A stretch of DNA of 64,000 nt, taken from Erinaceus europaeus (taxonomy: Eukaryota > Chordata > Mammalia > Eulipotyphla > Erinaceidae). The notes under the pieces were generated by a model. That model saw nothing but the letters and a program-made list of their open reading frames with translations. It was not told the origin of the DNA and did not search any database. A program made the translations under genes and the position numbers. The DNA lies in contig NC_080179.1 of NCBI RefSeq assembly GCF_950295315.1, forward strand, positions 76,877,303 to 76,941,302, in the 5' to 3' direction. Every line of letters begins with the position of its first letter. Within the stretch, counting starts at the first letter, position 1. Of this stretch, positions 1 through 11,689 are shown piece by piece.

Positions 1-3000
1 GAGGGGCTCAGTGCTAACACATTCCCATGCTGAAGTATTAATCCTCCCCTGTAGCCTGGGAGGGGCTCAGTGCTAACACATTCCCATGCTGAAGTATTAC
101 TCCTCCCCTGTAGCCTGGGAGGGGCTCAGTGCTAACACATTCCCATACTGAAGTATTACTCCTCCCCTGTAGCCTGGGAGGGGCTCAGTGCTAACACATT
201 CCCATGCTGAAGTATTACTCCTCCCCTGTAGCCTGGGAGGGGCTCAGTGCTAACACATTCCCATGCTGAAGTATTATTCCTCCCCTGTAGCCTGGGAGGG
301 GCTCAGTGCTAACACATTCCCATGCTGAAGTATTATTCCTCCACTGTAGCCTGGGTGGGGCTCAGTGCTAACACATTCCCATGCTGAAGTATTATTCCTC
401 CACTGTAGCCTGGGAGGGGCTCAGTGTTAACACATTCCCATGCTGAAGTATTATTCCTCCACTGTAGCCTGGGAGGGGCTCAGTGCTAACACATTCCCAT
501 GCTGAAGTATTATTCCTCCCCTGTAGCCTGGGTGGGGCTCAGTGTTAACACATTCCCATGCTGAAGTATTATTCCTCCCCTGTAGCCTGGGAGGGGCTGA
601 GTGTTAACACTTTCCCATGCTGAAGTATTATTCCTCCCCTGTAGCCTGGGAGGGGCTGAGTGTTAACACTTTCCCATGCTGAAGTATTATTCCTCCCCTG
701 TAGCCTGGGAGGGGCTGAGTGTTAACACTTTCCCATGCTGAAGTATTATTCCTCCCCTGTAGCCTGGGAGGGGCTCAGTGTTAACACATTCCCATGCTGA
801 AGTATTATTCCTCCCCTGTAGCCTGGGTGGGGCTCAGTGCTAACACATTCCCATGCTGAAGCATTATTCCTCCCCTGTAGCCTGGGAGGGGCTCAGTGTT
901 AACACATTCCCATGCTGAAGTATTACTCCTCCCCTGTAGCCTGGGAGGGGCTCAGTGCTAACACATTCCCATGCTGAAGTATTATTCCTCCCCTGTAGCC
1001 TGGGAGGGGCTCAGTGCTAACACATTCCCATGCTGAAGTATTATTCCTCCCCTGTAGCCTGGGTGGGGCTCAGTGCTAACACATTCCCATGCTGAAATAT
1101 TATTCCTCCCCTGTAGCCTGGGAGGGGCTCAGTGCTAACACATTCCCATGCTGAAGTATTATTCCTCCCCTGTAGCCTGGGTGGGGCTCAGTGCTAACAC
1201 ATTCCCATGCTGAAGTATTATTCCTCCCCTGTAGCCTGGGAGGGGCTCAGTGCTAACACATTCCCATGCTGAAGTATTATTCCTCCCCTGTAGCCTGGGA
1301 GGGGCTCAGTGCTAACACATTCCCATGCTGAAGTATTATTCCTCCCCTGTAGCCTGGGAGGGGCTCAGTGTTAACACATTCCCATGCTGAAGTATTATTC
1401 CTCCCCTGTAGCCTGGGAGGGGCTCAGTGTTAACACATTCCCATGCTGAAGTATTATTCCTCCCCTGTAGCCTGGGAGGGGCTCAGTGCTAACACATTCC
1501 CATGCTGAAGTATTATTCCTCCCCTGTAGCCTGGGAGGGGCTCAGTGCTAACACATTCCCATGCTGAAGTATTATTCCTCCCCTGTAGCCTGGGAGGGGC
1601 TCAGTGCTAACACATTCCCATGCTGAAGTATTACTCTTCCCCTGTAGCCTGGGAGGGGCTCAGTGCTAACACATTCCCATGCTGAAGTATTATTCCTCCC
1701 CTGTAGCCTGGGAGGGGCTCAGTGCTAACACATTCCCATGCTGAAGTATTACTCCTCCCCTGTAGCCTGGGAGGGGCTCAGTGCTAACACATTCCCATGC
1801 TGAAGTATTACTCCTCCCCTGTAGCCTGGGAGGGGCTCAGTGCTAACACATTCCCATGCTGAAGTATTACTCCTCCCCTGTAGCCTGGGAGGGGCTCAGT
1901 GCTAACACATTCCCATGCTGAAGTATTACTCCTCCCCTGTAGCCTGGGAGGGGCTCAGTGCTAACACATTCCCATGCTGAAGTATTACTCCTCCCCTGTA
2001 GCCTGGGAGGGGCTCAGTGCTAACACATTCCCATGCTGAAGTATTACTCCTCCCCTGTAGCCTGGGAGGGGCTCAGTGTTAACACATTCCCATGCTGAAG
2101 TATTATTCCTCCACTGTAGCCTGGGTGGGGCTCAGTGCTAACACATTCCCATGCTGAAGTATTATTCCTCCACTGTAGCCTGGGAGGGGCTCAGTGTTAA
2201 CACATTCCCATGCTGAAGTATTATTCCTCCCCTGTAGCCTGGGAGGGGCTCAGTGCTAACACATTCCCATGCTGAAGTATTATTCCTCCCCTGTAGCCTG
2301 GGTGGGGCTCAGTGCTAACACATTCCCATGCTGAAGTATTATTCCTCCCCTGTAGCCTGGGAGGGGCTGAGTGTTAACACTTTCCCATGCTGAAGTATTA
2401 TTCCTCCCCTGTAGCCTGGGAGGGGCTGAGTGTTAACACTTTCCCATGCTGAAGTATTATTCCTCCCCTGTAGCCTGGGTGGGGCTCAGTGCTAACACAT
2501 TCCCATGCTGAAGTATTATTCTTCCCCTGTAGCCTGGGAGGGGCTCAGTGTTAACACATTCCCATGCTGAAATATTATTCCTCCCCTGTAGCCTGGGAGG
2601 GGCTCAGTGCTAACACATTCCCATGCTGAAGTATTATTCCTCCCCTGTAGCCTGGGTGGGGCTCAGTGCTAACACATTCCCATGCTGAAGTATTATTCCT
2701 CCCCTGTAGCCTGGGAGGGGCTCAGTGCTAACACATTCCCATGCTGAAGTATTATTCCTCCCCTGTAGCCTGGGTGGGGCTCAGTGCTAACACATTCCCA
2801 TGCTGAAGTATTATTCCTCCCCTGTAGCCTGGGTGGGGCTCAGTGCTAACACATTCCCATGCTGAAGTATTACTCCTCCCCTGTAGCCTGGGTGGGGCTC
2901 AGTGCTAACACATTCACATGCTGAAGTATTATTCCTCCCCTGTAGCCTGGGAGGGGCTCAGTGCTAACACATTCCCATGCTGAAGTATTATTCTTCCTCT

Positions 3001-5683
3001 GTAGCCTGGGTGGGGCTCAGTGCTAACACATTCCCATGCTGAAGCATCATTCCTCCCCTGTAGCCTGGGTGGGGCTCAGTGCTAACACATTCCCATGCTG
3101 AAGTATTATTCTTCCTCTGTAGCCTGGGTGGGGCTCAGTGCTAACACATTCCCATGCTGAAGTATTATTCCTCCCCTGTAGCCTGGGTGGGGCTCAGTGC
3201 TAACACATTCCCATGCTGAAGTATTACTCCTCCCCTGTAGCCTGGGAGGGGCTCAGTGCTAACACATTCCCATGCTGAAGTATTACTCCTCCCCTGTAGC
3301 CTGGGAGGGGCTCAGTGCTAACACATTCCCATGCTGAAGTATTACTCCTCCCCTGTAGCCTGGGAGGGGCTCAGTGCTAACACATTCCCATGCTGAAGCA
3401 TTATTCCTCCACTGTAGCCTGGGTGGGGCTCAGTGCTAACACATTCCCATGCTGAAGTATTATTCCTCCCCTGTAGCCTGGGAGGGGCTCAGTGCTAACA
3501 CATTCCCCTGCTGAAGTATTATTCCTCCACTGTAGCCTGGGTGGGGCTCAGTGCTAACACATTCCCCTGCTGAAGCATTATTCCACCACTGTAGCCTGGG
3601 AGGGGCTCAGTGTTAACACATTCCCATGCTGAAGTATTATTCCTCCCCTGTAGCCTGGGAGGGGCTCAGTGCTAACACATTCCCATGCTGAAGTATTATT
3701 CCTCCCCTGTAGCCTGGGAGGGGCTCAGTGCTAACACATTCCCATGCTGAAGTATTATTCCTCCCCTGTAGCCTGGGAGGGGCTCAGTGCTAACACATTC
3801 CCATGCTGAAGTATTATTCCTCCCCTGTAGCCTGGGAGGGGCTCAGTGTTAACACATTCCCATGCTGAAGTATTATTCCTCCCCTGTAGCCTGGGAGGGG
3901 CTCAGTGTTAACACATTCCCATGCTGAAGTATTATTCCTCCCCTGTAGCCTGGGAGGGGCTCAGTGTTAACACATTCCCATGCTGAAGTATTATTCCTCC
4001 CCTGTAGCCTGGGAGGGGCTCAGTGCTAACACATTCCCATGCTGAAGTATTATTCCTCCCCTGTAGCCTGGGAGGGGCTCAGTGCTAACACATTCCCATG
4101 CTGAAGTATTATTCCTCCCCTGTAGCCTGGGAGGGGCTCAGTGTTAACACATTCCCATGCTGAAGTATTATTCCTCCCCTGTAGCCTGGGAGGGGCTCAG
4201 TGTTAACACATTCCCATGCTGAAGTATTATTCCTCCCCTTTAGCCTGGGAGGGGCTCAGTGGTAACACATTCCCATGCTGAAGTATTATTCCTCCCCTGT
4301 AGCCTGGGAGGGGCTCAGTGCTAACACATTCCCATGCTGAAGTATTATTCCTCCCCTGTAGCCTGGGAGGGGCTCAGTGTTAACACATTCCCATGCTGAA
4401 GTATTATTCCTCCCCTGTAGCCTGGGTGGGGCTCAGTGCTAACACATTCCCATGCTGAAGTATTATTCCTCCCCTGTAGCCTGGGAGGGGCTCAGTGTTA
4501 ACACATTCCCATGCTGAAGTATTATTCCTCCCCTGTAGCCTGGGAGGGGCTCAGTGCTAACACATTCCCATGCTGAAGTATTATTCCTCCCCTGTAGCCT
4601 GGGTGGGGCTCAGTGCTAACACATTCCCATGCTGAAGTATTACTCCTCCCCTGTAGCCTGGGAGGGGCTCAGTGCTAACACATTCCCATGCTGAAGTATT
4701 ACTCTTCCCCTGTAGCCTGGGAGGGGCTCAGTGTTAACACATTCCCATGCTGAAGTATTATTCCTCCCCTGTAGCCTGGGAGGGGCTCAGTGTTAACACA
4801 TTCCCATGCTGAAGTATTATTCCTCCCCTGTAGCCTGGGAGGGGCTCAGTGTTAACACATTCCCATGCTGAAGTATTATTCCTCCCCTGTAGCCTGGGTG
4901 GGGCTCAGTGCTAACACATTCCCATGCTGAAGTATTATTCTTCCCCTGTAGCCTGGGAGGGGCTCAGTGCTAACACATTCCCATGCTGAAGTATTATTCC
5001 TCCCCTGTAGCCTGGGAGGGGCTCAGTGCTAACACATTCCCATGCTGAAGTATTACTCTTCCCCTGTAGCCTGGGAGGGGCTCAGTGTTAACACATTCCC
5101 ATGCTGAAGTATTATTCCTCCCCTGTAGCCTGGGAGGGGCTCAGTGTTAACACATTCCCATGCTGAAGTATTATTCTTCCCCTGTAGCCTGGGAGGCGCT
5201 CAGTGCTAACACATTCCCATGCTGAAGTATTATTCCTCCCCTGTAGCCTGGGTGGGGCTCAGTTCTAACACATTACCATGCTGAAGTATTATTCCTCCCC
5301 TGTAGCCTGGGAGGGGCTCAGTGCTAACACATTCCCATGCTGAAGTATTATTCCTCCCCTGTAGCCTGGGAGGGGCTCAGTGCTAACACATTCCCATGCT
5401 GAAGTATTATTCCTCCCCTGTAGCCTGGGAGGGGCTCAGTGCTAACACATTCCCATGCTGAAGTATTATTTCTCCCCTGTAGCCTGGGAGGGGCTCAGTG
5501 CTAACACATTCCCATGCTGAAGTATTATTCCTCCCCTGTAGCCTGGGAGGGGCTCAGTGCTAACACATTCCCATGCTGAAGTATTACTCCTCCCCTGTAG
5601 CCTGGGAGGGGCTCAGTGCTAACACATTCCCATGCTGAAGTATTATTCCTCCTCTGTAGCCTGGGAGGGGCTCAGTGCTAACA
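1..5683. repeat. 59-bp minisatellite, about 96 copies, continuing off the left edge
   Basis: A uniform head-to-tail array with a period of exactly 59 bp. Each unit contains GGGGCTCAGTGCTAACAC, TCCCATGCTGAAGTATTA and CCTCCCCTGTAGCCTGGG. Few sites vary: GTGCTAAC/GTGTTAAC, CTGGGAGGGG/CTGGGTGGGG, CTCCCC/CTCCAC, TATTATTCC/TATTACTCC, and a CTGAGTGTTAACACTTTC form. No indels were seen. Variant blocks recur at multiples of 59 bp, for example 1770 bp, showing higher-order duplication. There are no spacers and no coding capacity. It lies in the UNC13C intron downstream of exon 8. Confidence 0.98.
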
Positions 5684-5770
5684 TGCAGCATATGTGAGCA
5701 TGGGAGTCGGAGTTCTAATCTTGGTATCAAATATGCCAGGATATGCTCTCTCATTAACACATAGATGGGT

Positions 5771-6076
5771 TTTTTAAATTAATTAATTGACTATTACCAC
5801 CAGGGTTATTGCTGGGGTTTGGAATCCACCATTCCCAGCAACCATTTTTTACTTCCCCCCCCTTTTTCTTCTAATTTTTATTGGATAGGACAGTATGACA
5901 GAATAATTGAGAGAGGTGGACAAGATAGGGAGAGGAAGCAAAAGATAAATACCTGCAGACTTGCTCCACTGCATGAAGCAGACGCCCCCTCTTGGTGGGG
6001 AGTGGGGGCTAGAACCTGGGCCCCCGAACATGGTGATTATATGTGTCTTAACCGGGTGTGCTACTGTCCGGCCCCC
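5771..6076 (-). mobile_element. tRNA-derived erinaceid SINE, type A (long form)
   Basis: In reverse complement this has the tRNA-like head (GGCCGGACAGTAGCACACCC), a diverged B box, CTGCAGG segments and the TTGGATAGGACAG-type body. It also has a longer tail ending CCAGGGTTATTGCTGGGG. An old, diverged copy. Confidence 0.75.
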
Positions 6077-6150
6077 GATGGATATTTTTTAAGAGAAATA
6101 TTTTTCCTCAAACAATTGTAGGTAGATCACCGGTCTATGCAAACACAGAG

Positions 6151-6300
6151 AGCTAGAGAGATACTTCACCAGGCAGAGCTCACAGGTTGCCATTCACACG
6201 GCAAAGAGTCAAGACCCAGCAACCACACGGGAAGGGCTGTGGTGCTGAGGAAGTTCTAATGGATCCTTCCATCTGTCTCACTGTATTTCTGAATGATAAC
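6151..6300 (+). mobile_element. Old tRNA-derived SINE fragment
   Basis: The head AGCTAGAGAGATACTTCACC, followed by a degenerate B-box region, resembles the other tRNA-headed SINEs here but is too diverged to place in a family. The right end is unclear. Confidence 0.4.
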
Positions 6301-7029
6301 AAAATAATGAAATAGCTGCATAGGTTTTTTGAAATTATGCATGTGGACTCCTTTCCTCCCCTCACTCTGCCTCCCCAAAAGACAGAGGAATTAAATGAGT
6401 GATTTAATGAATGAACGCGCCTGTTTTGGAGGGAAGCTGAGGACTGCTCAGGCGTGTGGCAGGACTCTGTGGCCTCAGTGCTCAGGGCCCATTGTTCACG
6501 GTCTGCGAAGTTAGCTGCCCATGGCTATCTGTGCTCTGGACACGAGGCAGAAATCAGCAGCTCTCCTCCAAGAAATCCCGGGATGCCTGGTGACATCACA
6601 GGCCTGCCCATCTTGCAGTGGATGTGTGATTTCCATCTCTGAGCTGTCGGCGGTGGAGTTAGCCTTGTGTTTATGCTCAGTGCGTGGACTTGGAGTGCTA
6701 ACCACCCCTTCTTGTGCTGAAACTGAATGAACAGAAAGAAGCCCTGGACCACGTTTGCAGCCTAGCGGGGGGTTTCTGCCAGCTGGAGAGGCAACTTATG
6801 GCTTATTTGGTGGGACTGAGGTGGAGAGAAGGAAGCATGAGGAAATAAGACGTTTTCTTTTGAGAGGCTGTACTAGAGGCAAAGAAAGTCTATAAGTAGG
6901 TAAAATGAACATGAATTCTAAGGAGGTTTCCTCCAGTCCACCTTGAAGATTGCCAGTCCTCCACTATTCATTTTAAATAACAGGAAGTGGGAAGTGGCAA
7001 TTGCATTCTTATTTTTTTTTAAAAAAACA

Positions 7030-7240
7030 CCCATTTAATTTATTTATTTGATAGGGACAGAAATAAGTTGAGAGGGAGGAGGGCTAGAGAAGGAGAGAGA
7101 ATGAGAAACACATGCAGCCCTGCTTCACCAGACATGACCCTCCTCCCCTCCCCGGACCCTCCCCGACCCTAGGTTTGGGGACTGGAGGCAGGAACAGTGT
7201 GACATGTGCACCCAACCAGGTGCGCCACTGCCTAGCTCTT
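7030..7240 (-). mobile_element. SINE type B
   Basis: Reverse complement has the type B head ending GTGCACATGTCACACTG, a CTTCACCAG/CTGCAG core, and a body matching GATAGGGACAG on the plus strand, with an A/T-rich tail at its 3' end. Confidence 0.7.
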
Positions 7241-7569
7241 CCTCCTTAGAACCGTCACTGTTAACTGACCTAATGAGACAAACTGATAGGCACATATCCT
7301 GGAACCAATTAACCAGGTGATTTTCAAATGTCCTATATGATAGGTGGGGAAGGTCATTTCCACATCACATATCTGATCAGACCTTCATGAGAAAGCAGAC
7401 CGGCTGTCTTCCCGCCCCCTGAACATGCTTCTCACACCTCTGAACTCCGCCCATCTGGAAGGAGTCAGGCCAAATGAAATTTCTGCTGATTCTGTAGAGG
7501 TGACTACTTTGCATGCCACTCTGCTTGTCTGTGTACCTTATTCTCTTTCCCTTCTACACATTTAAAAAT

Positions 7570-7830
7570 ATACATTATTGGGGGGTGGTCAATGGTTTAC
7601 AGTGCAGCTGTTGACACATAGGAATAACCCCTCATCTCCCCATGCCTGGTGTCTGTGAGACACTCTCCCCCAACCTAGATGCTTTTCCACCATCATGCCC
7701 CAGGGCCCCCAAAGCCTCTCCCTCTCATTCCTTCCCTCCTTCTCTAGCGTACCTTGCTTTGGTGCTACGAACCACACCACGTTCACATTTCACCTTCTGT
7801 TTCCCTCTACTGTCTTTGCTTCTCCACTCT
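7570..7830 (-). mobile_element. L1 3' end fragment
   Basis: GGGGGTGGTCAATGGTTTAC and the following CT-rich sequence match the L1 region seen again, in the same orientation, before the ORF2 fragment at 8.75-9.94 kb, and inverted at 42.6 kb and 25.9 kb. Confidence 0.6.
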
Positions 7831-8439
7831 GGAGCAATGGCGTGCATAGCCAGAAGCTCCTTCATACTTTTACCTCCTGAAGAACAGAATCTTCTCTCAT
7901 TCATGTCCTCATGTCTCTAGAATGTGCTTTGAGAATCTCTTCAAACTTCTAGGCTTTGTGGAACTTCTCTTTCAGAACAATTTACGGTGGGCTAGGGACA
8001 GCACCCCCATGGAGTGCAAACCATACTGGGCATGCGGCTGAGGGTTTAAGCTCCCATACCACCTGGGAGCACCATATGCAGCACCAAGGGAGCCCCATGG
8101 ATGGTGGAGTTGGGAACATGGCATCTCCCCTCTGTCTGATCAACCTTACTATCCGATCTGAATCAAAGAGCAAGAAAGAAGAAATGGTTTGGGAAGGCAA
8201 CTCAGTGGTAGGACTTATCCTATTGGTGGAAGATCCTTTTTTCCTCAGGCCATATAAACGATGTCTATTTAAAAGATTCATTATAGATATGACCAAAGCT
8301 CCTATGCTTTATGTCAAAGACACTACCATACCATTCCTCTACATGCACATTGTTACGAAAAGTCTACACACGACTCTTTTAAGTATGTAAATATTACCGC
8401 TACAATTTTGGAGGAGAGAGGGCCATCTCTTCAGAGTTT

Positions 8440-8570
8440 CACTGTTACAAGCTGACTTCTTTTGTCCCCATGACACTGATTATCTCTGCGTAGCTGTAGT
8501 TCTGGGGATTGAATCTAGGGCCTTTGGCTCCTCAGGCATGAAAAGTCTTCTCGCATAATGGTTATTGTTT
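8440..8570 (-). mobile_element. SINE type D fragment
   Basis: GGGGATTGAATCTAGGGCC, CTCCTCAGGCATGAAAAGTC and TCGCATAATGGTTATTG are the reverse complement of the type D head (compare 58402-58585). Confidence 0.6.
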
Positions 8571-8754
8571 TCCCAACTCTTCCAGGCTTAGTTGTTCAGA
8601 GTTTTTTTTTTTTAATGTAATCCTTTGAGGTTTTTTTTCTTCTTGGCTTTTTCTAAAGACAGGATAGAACCGAGGCCTGCAACCACACCGCCACTTCATT
8701 GTAAGTGGGTTGACTTATTTACTTATTTTTTTCATGGTTTTTTTTGTCCTACTT

Positions 8755-9940
8755 TTTTAAAAAAATTTATTTATGGGGAATTAATGCTTTACATTTGACA
8801 GTAAATACAATAGTTTGTACATGCATAACATTTCCCAGTTTTCCATATAACAATACAACCCCCACTAGGTCCTCTGTCATCCTTTTTGGACCTGTATTCT
8901 CCCCACCCCCAACCCACCCCAGAGTCTTTTACTTTGGAGCAATACGCCAATTCCAGTTAAGTTTCTAAATGTGTTTTCTCTTCTGATCTTGTTTTTCAAC
9001 TTCTGCCTGAGAGTGAGATCATCCCATATTCATCCTTCTGTTTCTGACTTATTTCATTTAACATGAATTTTTCTTTTTTTCTTTTTTTAAATATTTATTT
9101 TATTTATTTATTCCCTTTTGTGCCCTTGTTGTTTTATTGTTGTAGTTATTATTGTTGTTGTCATTGTTGGATAGGACAGAGAGAAATGCAGAGAGGAGGG
9201 GAAGACAGAGAGGAGGAGAGAAACATAGACACCTGCAGACCTGCTTCACCGCCTGTGAAGTGACTCTCCTGCAGGTGGGGAGCCGGGGTTCGAACCGGGA
9301 TCCTTATGCCCATCCTTGTGCTTTGCGCCACCTGCGCTTAACCCGCTGCGCTACAGCCCGACTCCCAACATGAATTTTTCAAGGTCCATCCAAGATGGGT
9401 TGAAAACGGTGAAGTCACCATTTTTTACAGCTGAGTAGTATTCCATTGTGTATCTAGACCACAACTTGCTCAGCCACTCATCTGTTGTTGGACACCTGGG
9501 TTGCTTCCAGGTTTTGGCTATTACACATTGTGCTGCCAAGAACATATGTGTACACAGATCTTTTTGGATGGATGTGTTGGGTTCCTTAGGATATATCCCC
9601 AGGAGGGGAATTGCAGGGTCATAGGGTAGGTCCATTTCTAGCCTTCTGAGAGTCTCCAGACTGTTCTCCACAGAGGTTGGACCCATTGACATTCCCACCA
9701 GCGGTGCAGGAGGGTTCCTTTGACCCCTCACCCTCCAGCATTTGCTGCTGTTACCTTTTCTGATGTCTGACATTCTTACAGGAGTGAAGTGGTATCTCGT
9801 TGTCTTTATTTGCATTTCTCTGACAATCAGAGACTTGGAGCATTTTTTCATGTGTTTCTCTGCCTTTTGGATCTCTTCTGTGGTGAATATTCTGTCCATG
9901 TCCTCCCCCCATTTTTGGATGTGTCAAGATTTACCCCATT
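8755..9940 (-). mobile_element. L1 retrotransposon, ORF2 C-terminus and 3' UTR, interrupted by a SINE
   Basis: The minus strand encodes the L1 ORF2 carboxyl end, roughly 9899-9381. Recognisable motifs include [24 protein letters not shown] and YTMEYYSAVKNGDF. 9059-8755 is the adjoining 3' region. A type A SINE at 9074-9366 splits the element and is flanked by the duplicated AACATGAATTTTTC. The reverse transcriptase part of ORF2 is absent, so this is a 5'-truncated dead copy. Confidence 0.9.
9074..9366 (-). mobile_element. SINE type A nested in L1
   Basis: A full copy with A box, B box GGTTCGAACC and the body ending in TTATTTATT on the plus strand. A 14-bp target duplication, AACATGAATTTTTC, lies at 9060-9073 and 9367-9380, which proves insertion into the L1. 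Confidence 0.92.
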
Positions 9941-10027
9941 TTGCTATGTTTCAACCAACCATTATGGCTAAAGATTTTATCTTTGTTGCCTATAAAAGGC
10001 TTCTGTTCCTACCCATTATTGCTACTG

Positions 10028-10125
10028 CTGGATTGTAATCAACCTGAAATCAGAGACAACATCCCTCTTTTTCATAACTGCCCAGCAATTAGAATAAGGT
10101 TCTGGGCAGAACGGTACTCGCTGTT
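10028..10125 (+). mobile_element. Ancient L2/MIR 3' tail fragment
   Basis: ATCAGAGACAACATCCCTC and TAAGGTTCTGGGCAGAACG, ending GTTCATTAA, follow the pattern of the common L2/MIR tail (GGGCAGGGAC..., CTGGCACATAGTAGG). Confidence 0.45.
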
Positions 10126-10261
10126 CATTAAAAAGAAGATTGGACAGCGATCTATTGCCTCTGAGCTGACTAATTCTAGTCACATGTGTGAGAGATGGTC
10201 AGGTCTTACCTTCAAAAGAACATGAATACAACTGTTTAGTACAAAAATTTTCTTTATAAAT

Positions 10262-10590
10262 TGTTATCTGTGACCACCTGTGGCCAGGAGTTTTGTATTC
10301 TTGAGGTCAGCTCTTTGCAGTGCTGGCTAGTCCTCCAGCAGAGATCCTCAGACCCTCTCCCTCCTTTCCTTATTTAGGCAGCGGGGGAGACCGTGAGCTC
10401 CGAAGCCCTGCCCAGGGGTGGAGGAGACGTCTCTGCGTCTGGTATAAAAGGTGGGAGAAGGGTGAAGGGGGCTGCTGCCTGGAGGCCACTGTTGGCGGCA
10501 CGCCCTTTTGCAAAAGAATAAATGCCTTGCTTCAACTCCTTATTTTTTGCCTTGATAAGTCATTTTACTTGGAAGTCACTTACAACACAT
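10262..10590 (+). mobile_element. Probable solo LTR of an endogenous retrovirus-like element
   Basis: The order GGTATAAAAGGTGGGAG (TATA box), then AATAAATGCC (poly-A signal) about 80 bp later, with TGTT...AACA ends, suggests an LTR. No target duplication could be found, so the ends are uncertain. No viral genes adjoin it. Confidence 0.45.
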
Positions 10591-10842
10591 GTGTGCTATT
10601 TTTTTCAGCAGACTACTGGTGTGGAATCTGATATTTGGATTCAATCCAGTTTTTCTCTACATACAAGAAGCACCAGCAGAATGTTATCTGAAGATAATAC
10701 AAATCTTAAATCTCTCCTTGCTTCAGAATAGTCCCTTAAGTACAAATTCACTTCTTCTTCCACACTTTTTTTTTCTTATATGAAGTCACTCCTGTTTTCT
10801 GATTAAAAGTATGTTTCATTTAATACACAGTATTTTCTTTTT

Positions 10843-10923
10843 ATTTGAATTTTTATTATTATCTTTATTTATTGGATAGAGACAGCCAGCAATTGAAAAG
10901 AAGAGGGAGATAGTGAGATATAT

Positions 10924-10954
<31 letters not shown>

Positions 10955-11078
10955 TGCTTGCAACACTTCTTCACTGCTTGCAAAGCTTTTCTTTGCAGGT
11001 GGGTACTAGGGGCTTGAACCCATGTCCTTGTGTATTGTAGCATATGCACTCAACCAGGTGCAGCACCACTCAGCCCCC
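10843..11078 (-). mobile_element. SINE type B with (GA)n
   Basis: Contains CAGGTGGGTACTAGGGGC, CTTGAACCCATGTCCTTG and CAACCAGGTGCAGCACCACT, the reversed B-type head. The body includes TTTATTGGATAGAGACAG and a (GA)n run. Confidence 0.8.
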
Positions 11079-11099
11079 ACAATCTATTTTCTTAGAATA

Positions 11100-11153
11100 T
11101 TTTTAGTTCTCTCTCTTTTACTTAGAAATAGAGAGGAAGAGAGAGAAAGAGAG

Positions 11154-11205
<52 letters not shown>

Positions 11206-11290
11206 CCACAGCACTGAAACTTCCTCCAGTGTAGTGGGGGCTGGCCTCAAACCCAAGCCAAACACATGGCAAGGCACTGTAGTACCTCGT
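11100..11290 (-). mobile_element. SINE type F with long (GA)n
   Basis: GAGGCCACAGCACTGAAACT, TTCCTCCAGTGTAGTGGGGG and CACATGGCAAGGCACTGTAG are the reversed F-type head. An (AG)n tract at about 11121-11203 forms its body. Confidence 0.7.
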
Positions 11291-11317
11291 GAGGTATTTT
11301 ACCCTCCCTTTAGTTTT

Positions 11318-11440
11318 ATTTCTAAAATTTATTTATTTTTTATTAGTAAGGCAATAATGGCTTACAAATTTATAAGATTACAGGGATTTGTATAGTTTTA
11401 CACCATAGCAAATTTTACACTCATTACCAAATTCGAAGGT
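11318..11440 (-). mobile_element. L1/HAL1 3' UTR end fragment
   Basis: GGCTTACAAATTTATAAGAT, CAGGGATTTGTATAGTTT and ACACCATAGC resemble the 3' UTR terminus seen better at 59.28-59.36 kb. It lies 100 bp from the UNC13C exon 8 donor. Confidence 0.45.
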
Positions 11441-11539
11441 CTTTAACTTTCTTTTGTAGAAGACAGAAATTTTTACCTTCAAATCATTTCAGTCAAATTT
11501 AGGACACTGAGCAAGGGGAAAATTAGGCAGAAAACTTAC

Positions 11540-11689
11540 GTTTTATCCAAGAAGTCCATAAGAGGTCTCAGCACAACCTCTGCATCCATTGTGGCAATGT
11601 TTGTATTTGATGCCGGATTTCCATCTGTCCTCATTTGATTGAGTTCAAAACTCATCTGCTTTATACATTCTTCAATGGTCAGCTGGAAA
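11540..11689 (-). CDS. UNC13C: UNC13C coding exon 8 in window
   Basis: 150-bp exon. The acceptor is GTTATTTTTAG and the donor is GTAAGT. It encodes [20 protein letters not shown], a variable linker with [14 protein letters not shown], then [12 protein letters not shown] plus the first two bases of the next codon (AC). The next exon must lie left of the window, beyond the minisatellite. A CTTC/GGAA microsatellite begins 247 bp upstream of the acceptor. Confidence 0.92.

Noticed and set aside
1..5683. CRISPR-like array
   Set aside because: The 59-bp units follow each other directly with no unique spacers, and the genome is mammalian. It is a minisatellite.
7956..8390. 144-codon plus-strand frame
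   Set aside because: It crosses an old SINE-like sequence and intron, with no similarity recognised.
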